Numbered from the stretch's first letter, positions 35,392 through 44,474 are shown. The stretch is DNA of 64,000 nucleotides from RH-AL1 sp965198495 (GCA_965198495.1 CBDAPL010000001.1:558001-622000), one strand, 5' to 3'. The notes: generated from the letters alone by a model not told the origin. Program-made: numbers and translations.

Positions 35392-35902
35392 CGGAAAGCC
35401 TCGTGCGGTTGCCCGACCAAAAAGTCCCGCACCTTCGCGACCATGCCGGAGGAGTGTCTAAGCGGGCCATCATACGGCAATATTTCGCTGAGAAGCAGGG
35501 CTTGATCCATCACCGCGAGTTCGTCCAGGCGCCGCAAAAGCGAGGCGCGTTTCGAGCTCGCGGCCTTCGCGGCGTCGGCTGCGGCCGAGGGCTTCAGGTC
35601 GATTGCCGCGGCCATGTCGTACACGTCGCGCGGCTTCAACGTCGCCGCTCTGTAGAAAAGCTTCCTGCCTTCTCGTCAAGGCGTGGCGTGAGCAGCGTCA
35701 GCCACTGAACGTCGTAGGCGAAGAGGTCGATGTCCTTGCTCAAGCGGTGCGCAAGATCCAGCATGAGCACGGTTCCGCCACCCAATAAGAAGGGCGCTTT
35801 GCCGAAGCCTCTCGCCTCCAGATCATCGAAGAGCGCGTAGGCGCTTCTAAGGAGGCCGAGCCAAGTCTCCGGCGTCGGCGATGATCCATTTCGGCTGTTC
35901 AT
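35388..35902 (-). pseudogene. internally deleted AbiEii-like nucleotidyltransferase toxin
   Basis: Two minus-strand frames share one gene. The upstream part (from ATG 35902) carries the nucleotidyltransferase core: LLGGGTVLMLDLAHRLSKDI then DLFAYDVQWLTLLTPRLDEK, and runs out of frame at 35636. The downstream part reads KLFYRAATLKPRDVYDMAAA and continues to 35388 with GMVAKVRDFLVGQ. In AbiEii/AbiGii-family proteins these blocks are, from memory, separated by some 50-65 residues, so a deletion with a frameshift around 35670-35680 has removed the middle. It is probably inactive as toxin. Confidence 0.75.
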
Positions 35903-35972
35903 CGATTGGCTCGCGCTACATCACTCCAAGCGCATCTATAGCAAGCACAAACATCGTGTCTCTCCCAAGGCC

Positions 35973-36761
35973 TCACCCCTTCGGAAACGGCACGAAACGG
36001 CTCGCCGGCAGGATCGGCGCCGCGCCATCGATAGACTGGAAGAACGGGATTGGCGCCAGCTTCGGCGTGTAGGCGACCACCAGCAGCTTCGGGCGAGGCG
36101 GCGGCATCGGGATGCCATCCGGCACGGCGATGACGTCGTCCGGCGCGACCGCCTCGATCGCGCCGGGCCGTTCCGGCGGGAGCGGCACCTTGGCGCCGAG
36201 CATGCCGTCGGGAACCGGCGGCGTCGCACGCTTGCGCGGCGGCTCGCCTGGCGGGACAGGCTCTTGCTTGGCGCCGAAGCTCGGGATCATCCTCTCGAGC
36301 TTGCCGGTCAGCATCGACAGGCCGGACCCGCTCGATGTGTCGGGCAGCGGCCGGATCGAGGCCTGCGCCAGCATGATGCGCGGCTGCGGCGCCTCGCAAT
36401 TTCGCACGCCGAGATCGATCAGCTCCTGCCCGCGAAGGATCGTGAACTGCCTGGTCAGCGTGCCGAGCCGCTCGCGCACGGGCGCCGGATAGGTGTTGAA
36501 GAGCTCGTCCGACACCTGCCAGTTCGTGACGTGGTTTCGCGGATCGTAGGCCTGGTGAAATTTGAAGATCGACGTCGGATAGACGCAGACGTTGGGCAGG
36601 CCGAGCGCCATCGTGCAGGCGGAGTGGCATTCATGGATGCGCACCTCGCGCTTGGTCTGGCGGTACATCTCTGTCACCGCCGCGTACTGATCCACGTAGC
36701 CGCCGAAGTCCTTGACGACCACGACGGGCGACATGTTGGGCGGCGGCTGCAGGTAGCTCAT
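35973..36761 (-). CDS. hypothetical protein with a ClpP-like (COG3904-type) segment
   Basis: The 262-residue protein has an N-terminal part resembling periplasmic ClpP/crotonase-like proteins: KDFGGYVDQYAAVTEMYRQT, then IHECHSACTMALGLPNVCVY and FKFHQAYD, the SACT serine position and the following His being typical. The C-terminal 130 residues are Pro-rich and probably disordered, ending FFQSIDGAAPILPASRFVPF. No signal peptide is seen from ATG 36761, so either the true start lies elsewhere or it stays inside. Function unknown. Confidence 0.65.
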   Translation of the reverse strand: MSYLQPPPNMSPVVVVKDFGGYVDQYAAVTEMYRQTKREVRIHECHSACTMALGLPNVCVYPTSIFKFHQAYDPRNHVTNWQVSDELFNTYPAPVRERLGTLTRQFTILRGQELIDLGVRNCEAPQPRIMLAQASIRPLPDTSSGSGLSMLTGKLERMIPSFGAKQEPVPPGEPPRKRATPPVPDGMLGAKVPLPPERPGAIEAVAPDDVIAVPDGIPMPPPRPKLLVVAYTPKLAPIPFFQSIDGAAPILPASRFVPFPKG

Positions 36762-36893
36762 CTCGCCTGACTCGTTGCGCGCGCGGGGAACATGCCATCC
36801 GTTTTAGGAAAACGTGGTGAACGCATTCTTAAGACCCGGCGTGCAGGCTAACCATGCTAGGACCGCTCAGGAGCGCGCCATACGCGGGAACGC

Positions 36894-36932
36894 GTGGCGT
36901 GCCTTGGTGGCGTGCCTTGGTGGCGTGCCTTG
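36894..36932 (+). repeat. three tandem 13-bp repeats before hemW
   Basis: GTGGCGTGCCTTG occurs three times head to tail, followed by a diverged GCGGCAC. It lies 34 bases before the hemW start. A unit of 13 changes the reading frame with each copy, so it is unlikely to be coding. Confidence 0.9.
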
Positions 36933-36965
36933 GCGGCACATTTGCGGCGTGGTTGCGGGGCGACG

Positions 36966-38135
36966 ATGGCGAGCCAGATCTACAAACCCGGCAACCCCGG
37001 CTTCGCGGTCTACGTGCACTGGCCGTTCTGCCTCTCGAAATGCCCCTATTGCGACTTCAACAGTCATGTGCGCGCGCAGGCGATCGACGAGGAGCGCTTC
37101 GTCCAGTCCTTTCGCGCCGAACTCGCGCACAGGGCCAAGCTGACCAAGGGGCGGAGCGTCGCCTCGATTTTCTTCGGTGGGGGCACGCCCTCGCTGATGA
37201 AGCCCGGCACCGTCGCCGGCATACTCGACGCCATCGCCGCGAACTGGACGGTCGAGCCCAACGTCGAGGTGACGCTCGAGGCGAACCCGACGAGCGTCGA
37301 GGCCAATCGCTTCACCGGATACCGCAAGGCCGGCGTGAACCGGGTCTCGCTCGGCGTGCAGGCCATGAACGACGCCGACCTGAAGGCGCTCGGCCGTCTG
37401 CATACCGCCGATGAGGCGATGCGGGCCGTCGGCATCGCCGCGTCTATCTTCGAGCGCTACTCGTTCGACCTGATGTACGCGCGGCCGAACCAGACGCCGG
37501 CGGCGTGGAAGCAGGAGCTCGTCTCGGCGATCGCCCGCGCCAAGGATCACATGTCGCTGTACCAGTTGACGATCGAGCCCGACACGATGTTCGAGCGGCT
37601 GCGCAACGCCGGCAAGCTGAAGGTGCCCTCCGCCGACCAGTGCCGCGACCTCTGGGACGTGACGCAGGAGACGATGAACGCGCACGGTCTGCCCGCTTAC
37701 GAGATCTCCAACCACGCTCGACCCGGCGCCGAGAGCCGTCACAATCTCATCTACTGGCGTTACGGCGAATACGTCGGCGTCGGCCCCGGCGCGCACGGCC
37801 GCATTCTCACCCCGAAGGGGCGCCGCGCCCATTCCACCGAGCCTCATCCCGAGATGTGGATGACCTGCGTCGAGACGGAGGGGCACGGCCTTGTCGAGGA
37901 CGATCTGCTCTCGACCGAGGAACAGGGCGACGAGTTCCTGCTGATGGGCCTGCGCCTGTCAGAGGGGATCGAGCCGACGCAGTTCGAGGCGCTGTCCAAC
38001 CGCATGCTCGACCAAAGCCGGATTTCATCACTGGTCGAGGAAGGCATGGTGGAGATGACCCAGCACGGACGCCTGCGCGTCAGCGCGGCCGGCTTCCCGC
38101 TGCTCGATGCCGTGGTGGCGGACCTAGCCGCGTAG
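36966..38135 (+). CDS. hemW: HemW, heme chaperone-like radical SAM protein
   Basis: HemW is a radical SAM protein related to coproporphyrinogen III dehydrogenase and now regarded as a heme-insertion chaperone. The 389-residue protein has the cluster motif C22-x3-C26-x2-C29 in HWPFCLSKCPYCDF, the GGGTPS motif, and RHNLIYW, the HNxxYW motif that separates HemW from HemN. The frame is open to 36894, but the repeat array there argues for ATG 36966. In many alphaproteobacteria it follows rdgB; here it stands alone. Confidence 0.92.
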   Translation: MASQIYKPGNPGFAVYVHWPFCLSKCPYCDFNSHVRAQAIDEERFVQSFRAELAHRAKLTKGRSVASIFFGGGTPSLMKPGTVAGILDAIAANWTVEPNVEVTLEANPTSVEANRFTGYRKAGVNRVSLGVQAMNDADLKALGRLHTADEAMRAVGIAASIFERYSFDLMYARPNQTPAAWKQELVSAIARAKDHMSLYQLTIEPDTMFERLRNAGKLKVPSADQCRDLWDVTQETMNAHGLPAYEISNHARPGAESRHNLIYWRYGEYVGVGPGAHGRILTPKGRRAHSTEPHPEMWMTCVETEGHGLVEDDLLSTEEQGDEFLLMGLRLSEGIEPTQFEALSNRMLDQSRISSLVEEGMVEMTQHGRLRVSAAGFPLLDAVVADLAA

Positions 38136-38180
38136 AACGCCTACGTCGGATATCGCCGGGGGCTTCGCGGCCGAGAGCAA

Positions 38181-38429
38181 CTAGCCGAGAGAAAGCCTCG
38201 CCTCGTTGGCGGCGACATGCTCGCGAAATCGCGCGATCGTTGCCATCGGGGTTCCGCCGAACATCAAAGCCGTAGCGGCCTCCCTGACGGCGTCCGCCTT
38301 CTCCGTGAACATGAGGCGAATTTCGTCCGCGGACTGCGTTCCACCGAGCCCGATCTTGGCAAGCCGCTTGTTTATGACGCTTGTCGATTCGAAGCCTAGC
38401 ATCGTCAAGCTGTAGAAAGGGAACATCAT
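38181..38429 (-). CDS. small conserved alphaproteobacterial protein
   Basis: The 82-residue helical protein (SVINKRLAKIGLGGTQSADE, then MFTEKADAVREAATALMFGG) resembles short phasin-like proteins of rhizobia that carry an EK-rich helix and an Arg-rich C-terminal end. ATG 38429 follows GAGGA. No function is known. Confidence 0.6.
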   Translation of the reverse strand: MMFPFYSLTMLGFESTSVINKRLAKIGLGGTQSADEIRLMFTEKADAVREAATALMFGGTPMATIARFREHVAANEARLSLG

Positions 38430-38613
38430 GGGCTGGTCCTCATCGGCACAGCCGCATGCTGCTTACACCAACATGGATGCCGGCATTTGGTCCCTCGCCG
38501 CGACGAGAATAATCAGCAAGCTGTGAAGAGCGGCAAGCGATCTCGTCTGGCAACCGGCAGACAGGAATCACGCTGCCACGACAAGTACTAGAACAAAGCA
38601 AGGTCGCCTCAAT

Positions 38614-39888
38614 CTACGTGGGGGAGCGATCGAGGTAGGTCACCATCCGGCGCAGCTCGAGCGGGGTGACCGTGCCGTCGAGCGGCAGCTGCCGCATGAG
38701 GCGTTCGACGTCTGCCGGGTGGCGCCGCCGCAGCCAGGTCGCATAGGATTCGAGGACGTCGAGATCGTCCCACGGAATATCGTGAAGGACGTCGGGCGCG
38801 TCGACAAGCGACGACGCCGGGTCGCGATCGAGCTCCCGCGGGAAGAGTGCGACACGCGCCGGACCGCCGGCGAGCGACGCGAGCGGTGCGGTGTCGACGC
38901 CGCGCACATGGTCGAGCAACGCCTGATACACGTCATGGCCGTACAGGCGGCCGAGATGCCCGCTGACGACCGGGCGCGGATTGAGCTCTATCAGGCTCGC
39001 GCCCTGTGAAGAGAGGATGAAGTCGAGGGACACCAGGCCCGAACAGCCGAGCGCTGCGACGAGCGTGCGTGTCGCCTCGTCGATATCCGCACGCTGGATC
39101 GCCCGCAGGACGGTGCTCGCCCCCGTGACAGGCGGATTGATGCACTCGGCCGAGAAGCTGATGGAGTCGAGCACCTTGCCGTTCGCGCAGGCCACGACCT
39201 GGAACGCCATCGGACCTGGTATATAGCTCTGCAACACGAGGTCGGCGGCATCCTGCGCGCCGAAGCCCAATAATCGTTGCACCCGGCTCTTCGTCGCGGC
39301 CTTGCGGCTGGCGAGACCATGAGCCTCTTCCAGAGACGCTTCGTCCGCCACGATCGCCACGCCGAACCCGCCGCAGGTCTGCTCCCGTTTCAGCACGACG
39401 GGATAGCCGATCGTCGCGGCGATCGACTTGGCCTCGGCCAAGGTCGCGACGGCTTTCTGAACGGGCGTTCGTAGGCCGATTGCCGCGGCGAGGTCGATCA
39501 GCTTCTCGCGGCTGCAGATCGTGGAGAAGGTCGCGGGCTGACCCAGAGAGATCTCGATGAGGCGTCGCAGATCCGGCCCCGCGTCGCGGAAAAGGCGGTG
39601 ATCGCGCAGGCGGCGGGCGGAGAGATCGTCGAGCGGGATCACGACGTCCGGCCGCCAGTCGCGAACGATCCGCTCCAGGCGGTCGCGAAGGAACAGGCAG
39701 CGAAGCCAATAGCTGCCGAGACGTGGCAGTGAAAACAAGGTGCCGGCGAAGCGCGAGCGCGCGGCAAAAGCGCTGGCCGGTCCGAGCACGGCGCACTGGC
39801 ATCCGAGCCGTCCCATCGCCGCGACGATCCGATCCGAGCCGACATCGCTGAGGAGGGTGAGAAAGAGAACGCGCGGCTGCGAGGACAT
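38614..39888 (-). CDS. ATP-grasp domain protein (carboxylate-amine ligase type)
   Basis: The 424-residue protein has an N-terminal Rossmann-like lid (VLFLTLLSDVGSDRIVAAMG) and an ATP-grasp core with PVVLKREQTCGGFGVAIV, VLQSYIPGPMAFQVV and the metal site SLDFILSSQGASLIELNPRP. Such enzymes couple a carboxylate to an amine through an acyl phosphate. GAAGAGG lies 7 bases before ATG 39888. It follows the flavin oxidoreductase gene by 20 bases, so the two probably make or modify one metabolite. The substrate is unknown. Confidence 0.82.
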   Translation of the reverse strand: MSSQPRVLFLTLLSDVGSDRIVAAMGRLGCQCAVLGPASAFAARSRFAGTLFSLPRLGSYWLRCLFLRDRLERIVRDWRPDVVIPLDDLSARRLRDHRLFRDAGPDLRRLIEISLGQPATFSTICSREKLIDLAAAIGLRTPVQKAVATLAEAKSIAATIGYPVVLKREQTCGGFGVAIVADEASLEEAHGLASRKAATKSRVQRLLGFGAQDAADLVLQSYIPGPMAFQVVACANGKVLDSISFSAECINPPVTGASTVLRAIQRADIDEATRTLVAALGCSGLVSLDFILSSQGASLIELNPRPVVSGHLGRLYGHDVYQALLDHVRGVDTAPLASLAGGPARVALFPRELDRDPASSLVDAPDVLHDIPWDDLDVLESYATWLRRRHPADVERLMRQLPLDGTVTPLELRRMVTYLDRSPT

Positions 39889-39908
39889 GCGGATTGCCTC
39901 TTCGAAGG

Positions 39909-41210
39909 TTACAGGCGGTCGAGGTCGGGCCTCAGGATCGTCGCGCGGGTCTGAAGCGGTGAGCCGCCATCGATCCTGAAGCGTCCTCTGGGAGTTTTGG
40001 CGAGCGAACCGGATCGATGCCGCCGTTCCGTCGCGGCGGCCCGGCTCGACACGCGCCGCGCCGCGAAGCCGGCGCCGCAGACGAAGCGCAGCAACGGGCC
40101 GAAAGCGTAGGCCGCCGCCGTGCCGACGACGTAGAGGCCGGGCACCGACGTCTCGAAATGCGAGGACAACCAGGGCGCGCTCCGCGTCAGCGCGAGCCTG
40201 GCGACCAGCGCGGGATCGAGGAACGGCAGGCGCCGCACATCGATGTCGTAGCCCGTGCCGGCGATGACATGGTCGATGCCGGCCATCGTTGCGTGACCGT
40301 CGCGCGTGGCGATCTCGAGCTCGACGCCGCTGGCGGTTTCGCGCGCCCCGACGACGCTCGACGACAAGGTGAGGGCCACCTTGCCCTCGAAATCCTCGCG
40401 CGCGGACCAGCCCGGCGCGGGACCGAGATAGCGGCGCACGATCTTCACGCGCAGAGCCTCCGGCAGGACGCGAAACAGCAGAGGCGCCTTGACGCAGAGA
40501 AGCTTCTTCCAGCCGGGGCCAAGCGGCGTCATCGGCGCGGTAATACGATCGATCCAGCGGCGGGGACCGGCGGCGTAGAACACGACCGCGTCGCGACGGC
40601 TCACGAGACGGACGCTGGCGCCGCCGCGATGCAGCGCGGCCGCGGCGTCGATCGCCGACGCGCCGGCGCCCACGACGACCACGTCGCGACCGGCGAAACC
40701 CGAATAATCGGCGTGATCGCAGGTATGGCTGAGACGCGTCGGCGGGAGACCGGCGAGCACATCTGGCATATGGCGGTACGGCCCGAGGCCGGTGGCGACG
40801 ATCACCTGGCGCACGTCGACGCACGCGCCATCGTCCAGCCGAAGCGAGAACCCGTGCGGCGCCCGCTCAATGTGCCTTACGTGCCGCGTGTCGAGTTGCG
40901 GTACGAAGCGCTCCTGGAACGCCGTGCCATAGGCGGTGAAGGTCTCGACGGGTACGGGCAGGTCTTGATCTGCGTAGGGCAGCCCCTCGGCCGCGCAGAA
41001 CGCGGCAAGCGTGAACGCGTCCTCGGGATCGGACAGGCAGGAGGCGAACCCTTCCGATTTAAGCCGCATGCCGCGCGGCATGCCATTGCGCCAGCTCTCC
41101 ATGGGAGGGCCGAAGACGAGCGGCTCTATCCCTTTGGCGGCGAGGTGCGCGGCCACGGACAAGCCATAGGGACCGGCCCCGACGATGGCGACGGCGGCGA
41201 TGGACGTCAT
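39909..41210 (-). CDS. FAD/NAD(P)-binding monooxygenase-like protein
   Basis: The 433-residue flavoprotein begins with VAIVGAGPYGLSVAAHLAA, an FAD motif, and has a second dinucleotide motif, VVVVGAGASAIDAAAALH, for NADPH near residue 180. HVIAGTGYDIDV and GLYVVGTAAA support the family of flavin-containing monooxygenases and N-hydroxylating enzymes (SidA/PvdA-like). The ATG at 41210 was chosen because AGGAG lies about 10 bases upstream; ATG 41219 is too close. It heads a two-gene unit with an ATP-grasp protein. Confidence 0.82.
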   Translation of the reverse strand: MTSIAAVAIVGAGPYGLSVAAHLAAKGIEPLVFGPPMESWRNGMPRGMRLKSEGFASCLSDPEDAFTLAAFCAAEGLPYADQDLPVPVETFTAYGTAFQERFVPQLDTRHVRHIERAPHGFSLRLDDGACVDVRQVIVATGLGPYRHMPDVLAGLPPTRLSHTCDHADYSGFAGRDVVVVGAGASAIDAAAALHRGGASVRLVSRRDAVVFYAAGPRRWIDRITAPMTPLGPGWKKLLCVKAPLLFRVLPEALRVKIVRRYLGPAPGWSAREDFEGKVALTLSSSVVGARETASGVELEIATRDGHATMAGIDHVIAGTGYDIDVRRLPFLDPALVARLALTRSAPWLSSHFETSVPGLYVVGTAAAYAFGPLLRFVCGAGFAARRVSSRAAATERRHRSGSLAKTPRGRFRIDGGSPLQTRATILRPDLDRL

Positions 41211-41405
41211 GCCGATCATGCTCCTGCATCGAATGCAAGGGCCGGATCAATCAAGGCGGCTCCTCACGCGGTTCCGATTTAGGCGCGCAAACGGAAAGAG
41301 ACCGCTTAATTCCGCAACGAGAGCCGCCGCGGCGAGCGGTTTGCGATCTTACGGTTTAGACTCCGTTAAGTGGCGTCGTCGGATTCCCGCCCAGCGAGCC
41401 GATCC

Positions 41406-42284
41406 TTAGAGCCCGGCATTCTTGCTGATGGTCAGGCCGATGCCCGACCAGTCGATGTCGTCGCCTTCCTTGGCGATCGTCTCCAGCAGATGGTCGCGCA
41501 CGACGCTGAGCACCGGCATCGCCACCCGATATCGTTCGGCGACCTGTCCCGTAAGACGCATGTCCTTCAAGGCGAGAGGCGCCTTGAAGCCGGCTGGCCT
41601 ATAGCGGCCTTCGGCGATCATCGCGCCATAGTTCTTGTAGATCGGCGCATCGAACAAGGTGCCGGTCAGCACCTCGAGCAGCGTGGCTTTCGACACACCG
41701 CCCTTTTCGGCCAAAGCCATCGCCTCGCCCATCGTCTCGATGGCCGAGAGGATCGCGAAGTTGCCGCAGAGCTTGATGAGATTGGCGGCGCCCGGCTTCT
41801 CGCCGACCCGGAAAGTCTTCTGGCCGATCGCTTGGAACAGCGGCTCCAACTCGTCGAGATCCGCCGCCGCGCCGGCCGCCACCACGAACAGCTTCGCCGC
41901 CGCCGCCGCCTCCGGTCGTCCAAACACCGGGGCGGAGACGTAGCGCTGGCCATGGGCGGCATGCGTCTCGGCCAGCCGCTCGGCCGTGATCACCGCGATC
42001 GTGCTGAGCGAGACGTGCATCGAATGCTCCGGCAGGCCTCGCATCACGCCGTCCTCTCCGTTGAGCACGGAGAGGACCGCCGCATCGTCGGAGAGCATGC
42101 TGAAGACGACCGAGGCGTCGGACGCGGCCTCAGCCGGCGTTTTCGCCTCGACGGCCCCGGCCGCGACGAGCGCCTCCGCCTTGCCGGGACCGCGATTCCA
42201 TACGGTGACCTCGTGGCCAGCCTTGACGAGGTTCGCGGCGATGCCCGAGCCCATGGCTCCAAGGCCGATGAAACCGATGCTCAT
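41406..42284 (-). CDS. beta-hydroxyacid dehydrogenase family protein (NAD(P)-dependent)
   Basis: The 292-residue protein belongs to the 6-phosphogluconate/3-hydroxyisobutyrate dehydrogenase superfamily: N-terminal IGFIGLGAMGSGIAANLVKA with the NAD motif, VFGRPEAA (substrate loop), and the catalytic lysine in GAANLIKLCGN near residue 170. Tartronate semialdehyde or succinic semialdehyde reductase activity is possible. It reads on its own, 40 bases upstream of coaA on the same strand but with a separate start. Confidence 0.88.
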   Translation of the reverse strand: MSIGFIGLGAMGSGIAANLVKAGHEVTVWNRGPGKAEALVAAGAVEAKTPAEAASDASVVFSMLSDDAAVLSVLNGEDGVMRGLPEHSMHVSLSTIAVITAERLAETHAAHGQRYVSAPVFGRPEAAAAAKLFVVAAGAAADLDELEPLFQAIGQKTFRVGEKPGAANLIKLCGNFAILSAIETMGEAMALAEKGGVSKATLLEVLTGTLFDAPIYKNYGAMIAEGRYRPAGFKAPLALKDMRLTGQVAERYRVAMPVLSVVRDHLLETIAKEGDDIDWSGIGLTISKNAGL

Positions 42285-42324
42285 GTAAGCTTGCTCCTAG
42301 CGCATGACGCGTTCGTTGCGCGTA

Positions 42325-43287
42325 TCAGAGTTTGCGCAGCTCGACATCCTCAATGCGGTGCTTCTCGCCCTTGGTCAGGATAAGGTTGGCACGCTCACGG
42401 GTCGGCAGAACGTTCTCGTGCAGATTGGCCAGGTTGATGTCACGCCATATCGTCTTGGCCCGATCCTCCGCCGCGGCCGCGTCGAGTTCGGCGTATTTCT
42501 TGAAGTACGAGCGCGGATCGCGGAAAGAGGTTTCGCGCAGGCGCATGAAGCGTTCGACGTACCAGCGCTCGAGGTCGTCCTCCCCGGCGTCGAGATAGAT
42601 CGAGAAGTCGAAGAAGTCCGAGACGAAGGCGCTGGCGCGGCCGTTGTTGGCGCGGCGCCCCGGCAGCAGAACGTTGAGTCCCTCGACGATGAGGATGTCC
42701 GGCCGATCGACCAGGACCTTCCCCTCCGGCACGATATCGTAGGTGAGGTGCGAGTAGACCGGGGCCTCGACCGAGCGGCGCCCCGCCTTGACATCCGAGA
42801 TGAAGCGCAGCAGGGCGGCACCGTCGTAGCTTTCGGGAAAGCCTTTCTTGCCCATCAGGCCGTCGCGCTCGAGCACCGCGTTCGAAAACAGGAAGCCGTC
42901 GGTCGTCACCAACTCGACGCGCGGCGTGTTGGGCCAGCGCGCCAGCAGCGCCTGCATGACGCGGCAGAAGGTCGATTTGCCGGCGGCGACCGAGCCTGCG
43001 ACGCCGATGATGTAGGGCACCTTGCCATCCTCGGCGCCGAGAAAGCGCTGCGTCGCCTTGAACAGCCCCTGGGTCGCCGCGACGTAGAGCGCGAGCAGAC
43101 GCGACAGCGGAAGGTAGATCTCGATCACCTCCTCCAGCGTGATCGGCTCGTTGATCGAGCGCAGACGGCTCAGATCCTCGGCCGAGAGCGTGAGTGGCGT
43201 GTCGGCGCGCAGGGCCGCCCACTGGGCGCGGCTGAAACAATGGTAGGGCGAGAAGGCCGGCGGCGTCTCGTCGGCGCGTTGGTCCAT
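42325..43287 (-). CDS. coaA: type I pantothenate kinase
   Basis: CoaA phosphorylates pantothenate, the first step of coenzyme A synthesis. The 320-residue protein has Walker A GVAGSVAAGKSTFCRVM near residue 98, ELVTTDGFLFSN, and KGFPESYDGAALLRFI, all CoaA hallmarks. The ATG at 43287 was chosen since the upstream open frame lies over hisE. It follows hisE by 25 bases, an arrangement common in rhizobia. Confidence 0.95.
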   Translation of the reverse strand: MDQRADETPPAFSPYHCFSRAQWAALRADTPLTLSAEDLSRLRSINEPITLEEVIEIYLPLSRLLALYVAATQGLFKATQRFLGAEDGKVPYIIGVAGSVAAGKSTFCRVMQALLARWPNTPRVELVTTDGFLFSNAVLERDGLMGKKGFPESYDGAALLRFISDVKAGRRSVEAPVYSHLTYDIVPEGKVLVDRPDILIVEGLNVLLPGRRANNGRASAFVSDFFDFSIYLDAGEDDLERWYVERFMRLRETSFRDPRSYFKKYAELDAAAAEDRAKTIWRDINLANLHENVLPTRERANLILTKGEKHRIEDVELRKL

Positions 43288-43312
43288 GCGATCCCCGACT
43301 CGGCGCGTGGTC

Positions 43313-43633
43313 CTAGAGAGCGCGCGCGGCTTTTTCCTCGTGCCCCGATTGGACAGTGCGGCGCTCCAGCTCGGCCATGACGGCGCCGAGCTCGATGCCG
43401 CTCGCGCGCAGCAGGACGAGGAGATGATAGAGGACATCCGCCGTTTCGGAAATGATTGGATTCGCGTCGCCTTCGACGGCGGCGATCACGAGTTCGACAG
43501 CCTCCTCGCCGAATTTCCGGGCGACCCGCGCCGGGCCTTTGTCGAGCAGCGACTTGGTATAGGACGCCGCCGCGTCACCGGCGGCGCGCGAGCGGATGAT
43601 GGCGGCGAGATCGTCGAGAGTGAAGGTGGTCAT
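43313..43633 (-). CDS. hisE: phosphoribosyl-ATP pyrophosphatase
   Basis: HisE hydrolyses phosphoribosyl-ATP in histidine synthesis. The 106-residue protein has the alpha-helical MazG-like fold with KFGEEAVELVIAAVEGDA and SETADVLYHLLVLL, where Glu and Asp bind metal. ATG 43633 gives the normal length. It lies between hisF and coaA, 16 bases after hisF. Confidence 0.94.
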   Translation of the reverse strand: MTTFTLDDLAAIIRSRAAGDAAASYTKSLLDKGPARVARKFGEEAVELVIAAVEGDANPIISETADVLYHLLVLLRASGIELGAVMAELERRTVQSGHEEKAARAL

Positions 43634-43649
43634 TGGATGGGCCCGGATC

Positions 43650-44423
43650 TCACGCGGCGGCCTTGTCAAGCCGCATCGGCAGCCCCGCCGCCGCCATATG
43701 CCGCTTGGCCTCGCCGATCGTGAAGGTGCCGAAGTGAAAGATCGAGGCCGCCAGCACGGCTGTCGCGCCGCCGTCGCGCACCCCGGCCACGAGATCGTCG
43801 AGCGTGCCGACGCCGCCGGAGGCGATCACGGGGACCGAAACCGCGGAAGAGACGGCCTTGGTCAGCGCGATATCGAAGCCGGACTTGGTGCCGTCGCGGT
43901 CCATCGACGTCAGCAGGATCTCGCCGGCGCCGAGCGCCACCACCTCGCGGGCGTAGGCGACGGCGTCGAGCCCGGTCGGCTTGCGGCCGCCGTGCGTGAA
44001 GACCTCCCAACGGCCGGGCGCGATCTGTTTGGCGTCGATCGCCACGACGACGCATTGATTGCCGAACTTCTCCGCCGCGCGGCGCACGAAGTCGCGGTCG
44101 TGCACGGCGGCGGTCATGATCGAGACCTTGTCGGCGCCGGCGAGCAACAGCGCGCGGATGTCGGCCTCGCCGCGCACGCCGCCCCCGACGGTAAGCGGCA
44201 TGAAGCAGGCTTCCGCCGTGCGGCTCACGACATCGAGCAGGGTGCCGCGCGCCTCGTGGCTGGCCGTGATGTCGAGGAAGCACAATTCGTCCGCGCCGGC
44301 CGCGTCGTAGGCGACCGCCGCCTCGACCGGATCGCCGGCGTCGCGCAGGTCGACGAAGTTGACGCCCTTGACGACGCGTCCGTCCTTGACGTCGAGGCAG
44401 GGGATCACGCGGGCTTTCAGCAT
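43650..44423 (-). CDS. hisF: imidazole glycerol phosphate synthase subunit HisF
   Basis: HisF is the cyclase half of the glutamine-dependent enzyme that forms the imidazole ring. The 257-residue TIM barrel begins MLKARVIPCLDVKDGRVVKG with catalytic Asp11, and has PLTVGGGVRG, LTSMDRDGTKSGFD with the second catalytic Asp, and PVIASGGVG. The glutaminase hisH and hisA, which often precede it, are not upstream; a nuclease cassette is. Confidence 0.96.
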   Translation of the reverse strand: MLKARVIPCLDVKDGRVVKGVNFVDLRDAGDPVEAAVAYDAAGADELCFLDITASHEARGTLLDVVSRTAEACFMPLTVGGGVRGEADIRALLLAGADKVSIMTAAVHDRDFVRRAAEKFGNQCVVVAIDAKQIAPGRWEVFTHGGRKPTGLDAVAYAREVVALGAGEILLTSMDRDGTKSGFDIALTKAVSSAVSVPVIASGGVGTLDDLVAGVRDGGATAVLAASIFHFGTFTIGEAKRHMAAAGLPMRLDKAAA

Positions 44424-44474
44424 CAGGATGGTCTTCGCCGTCCGCTATAAGATATCAAGTAGGTCTCGTGGCGA

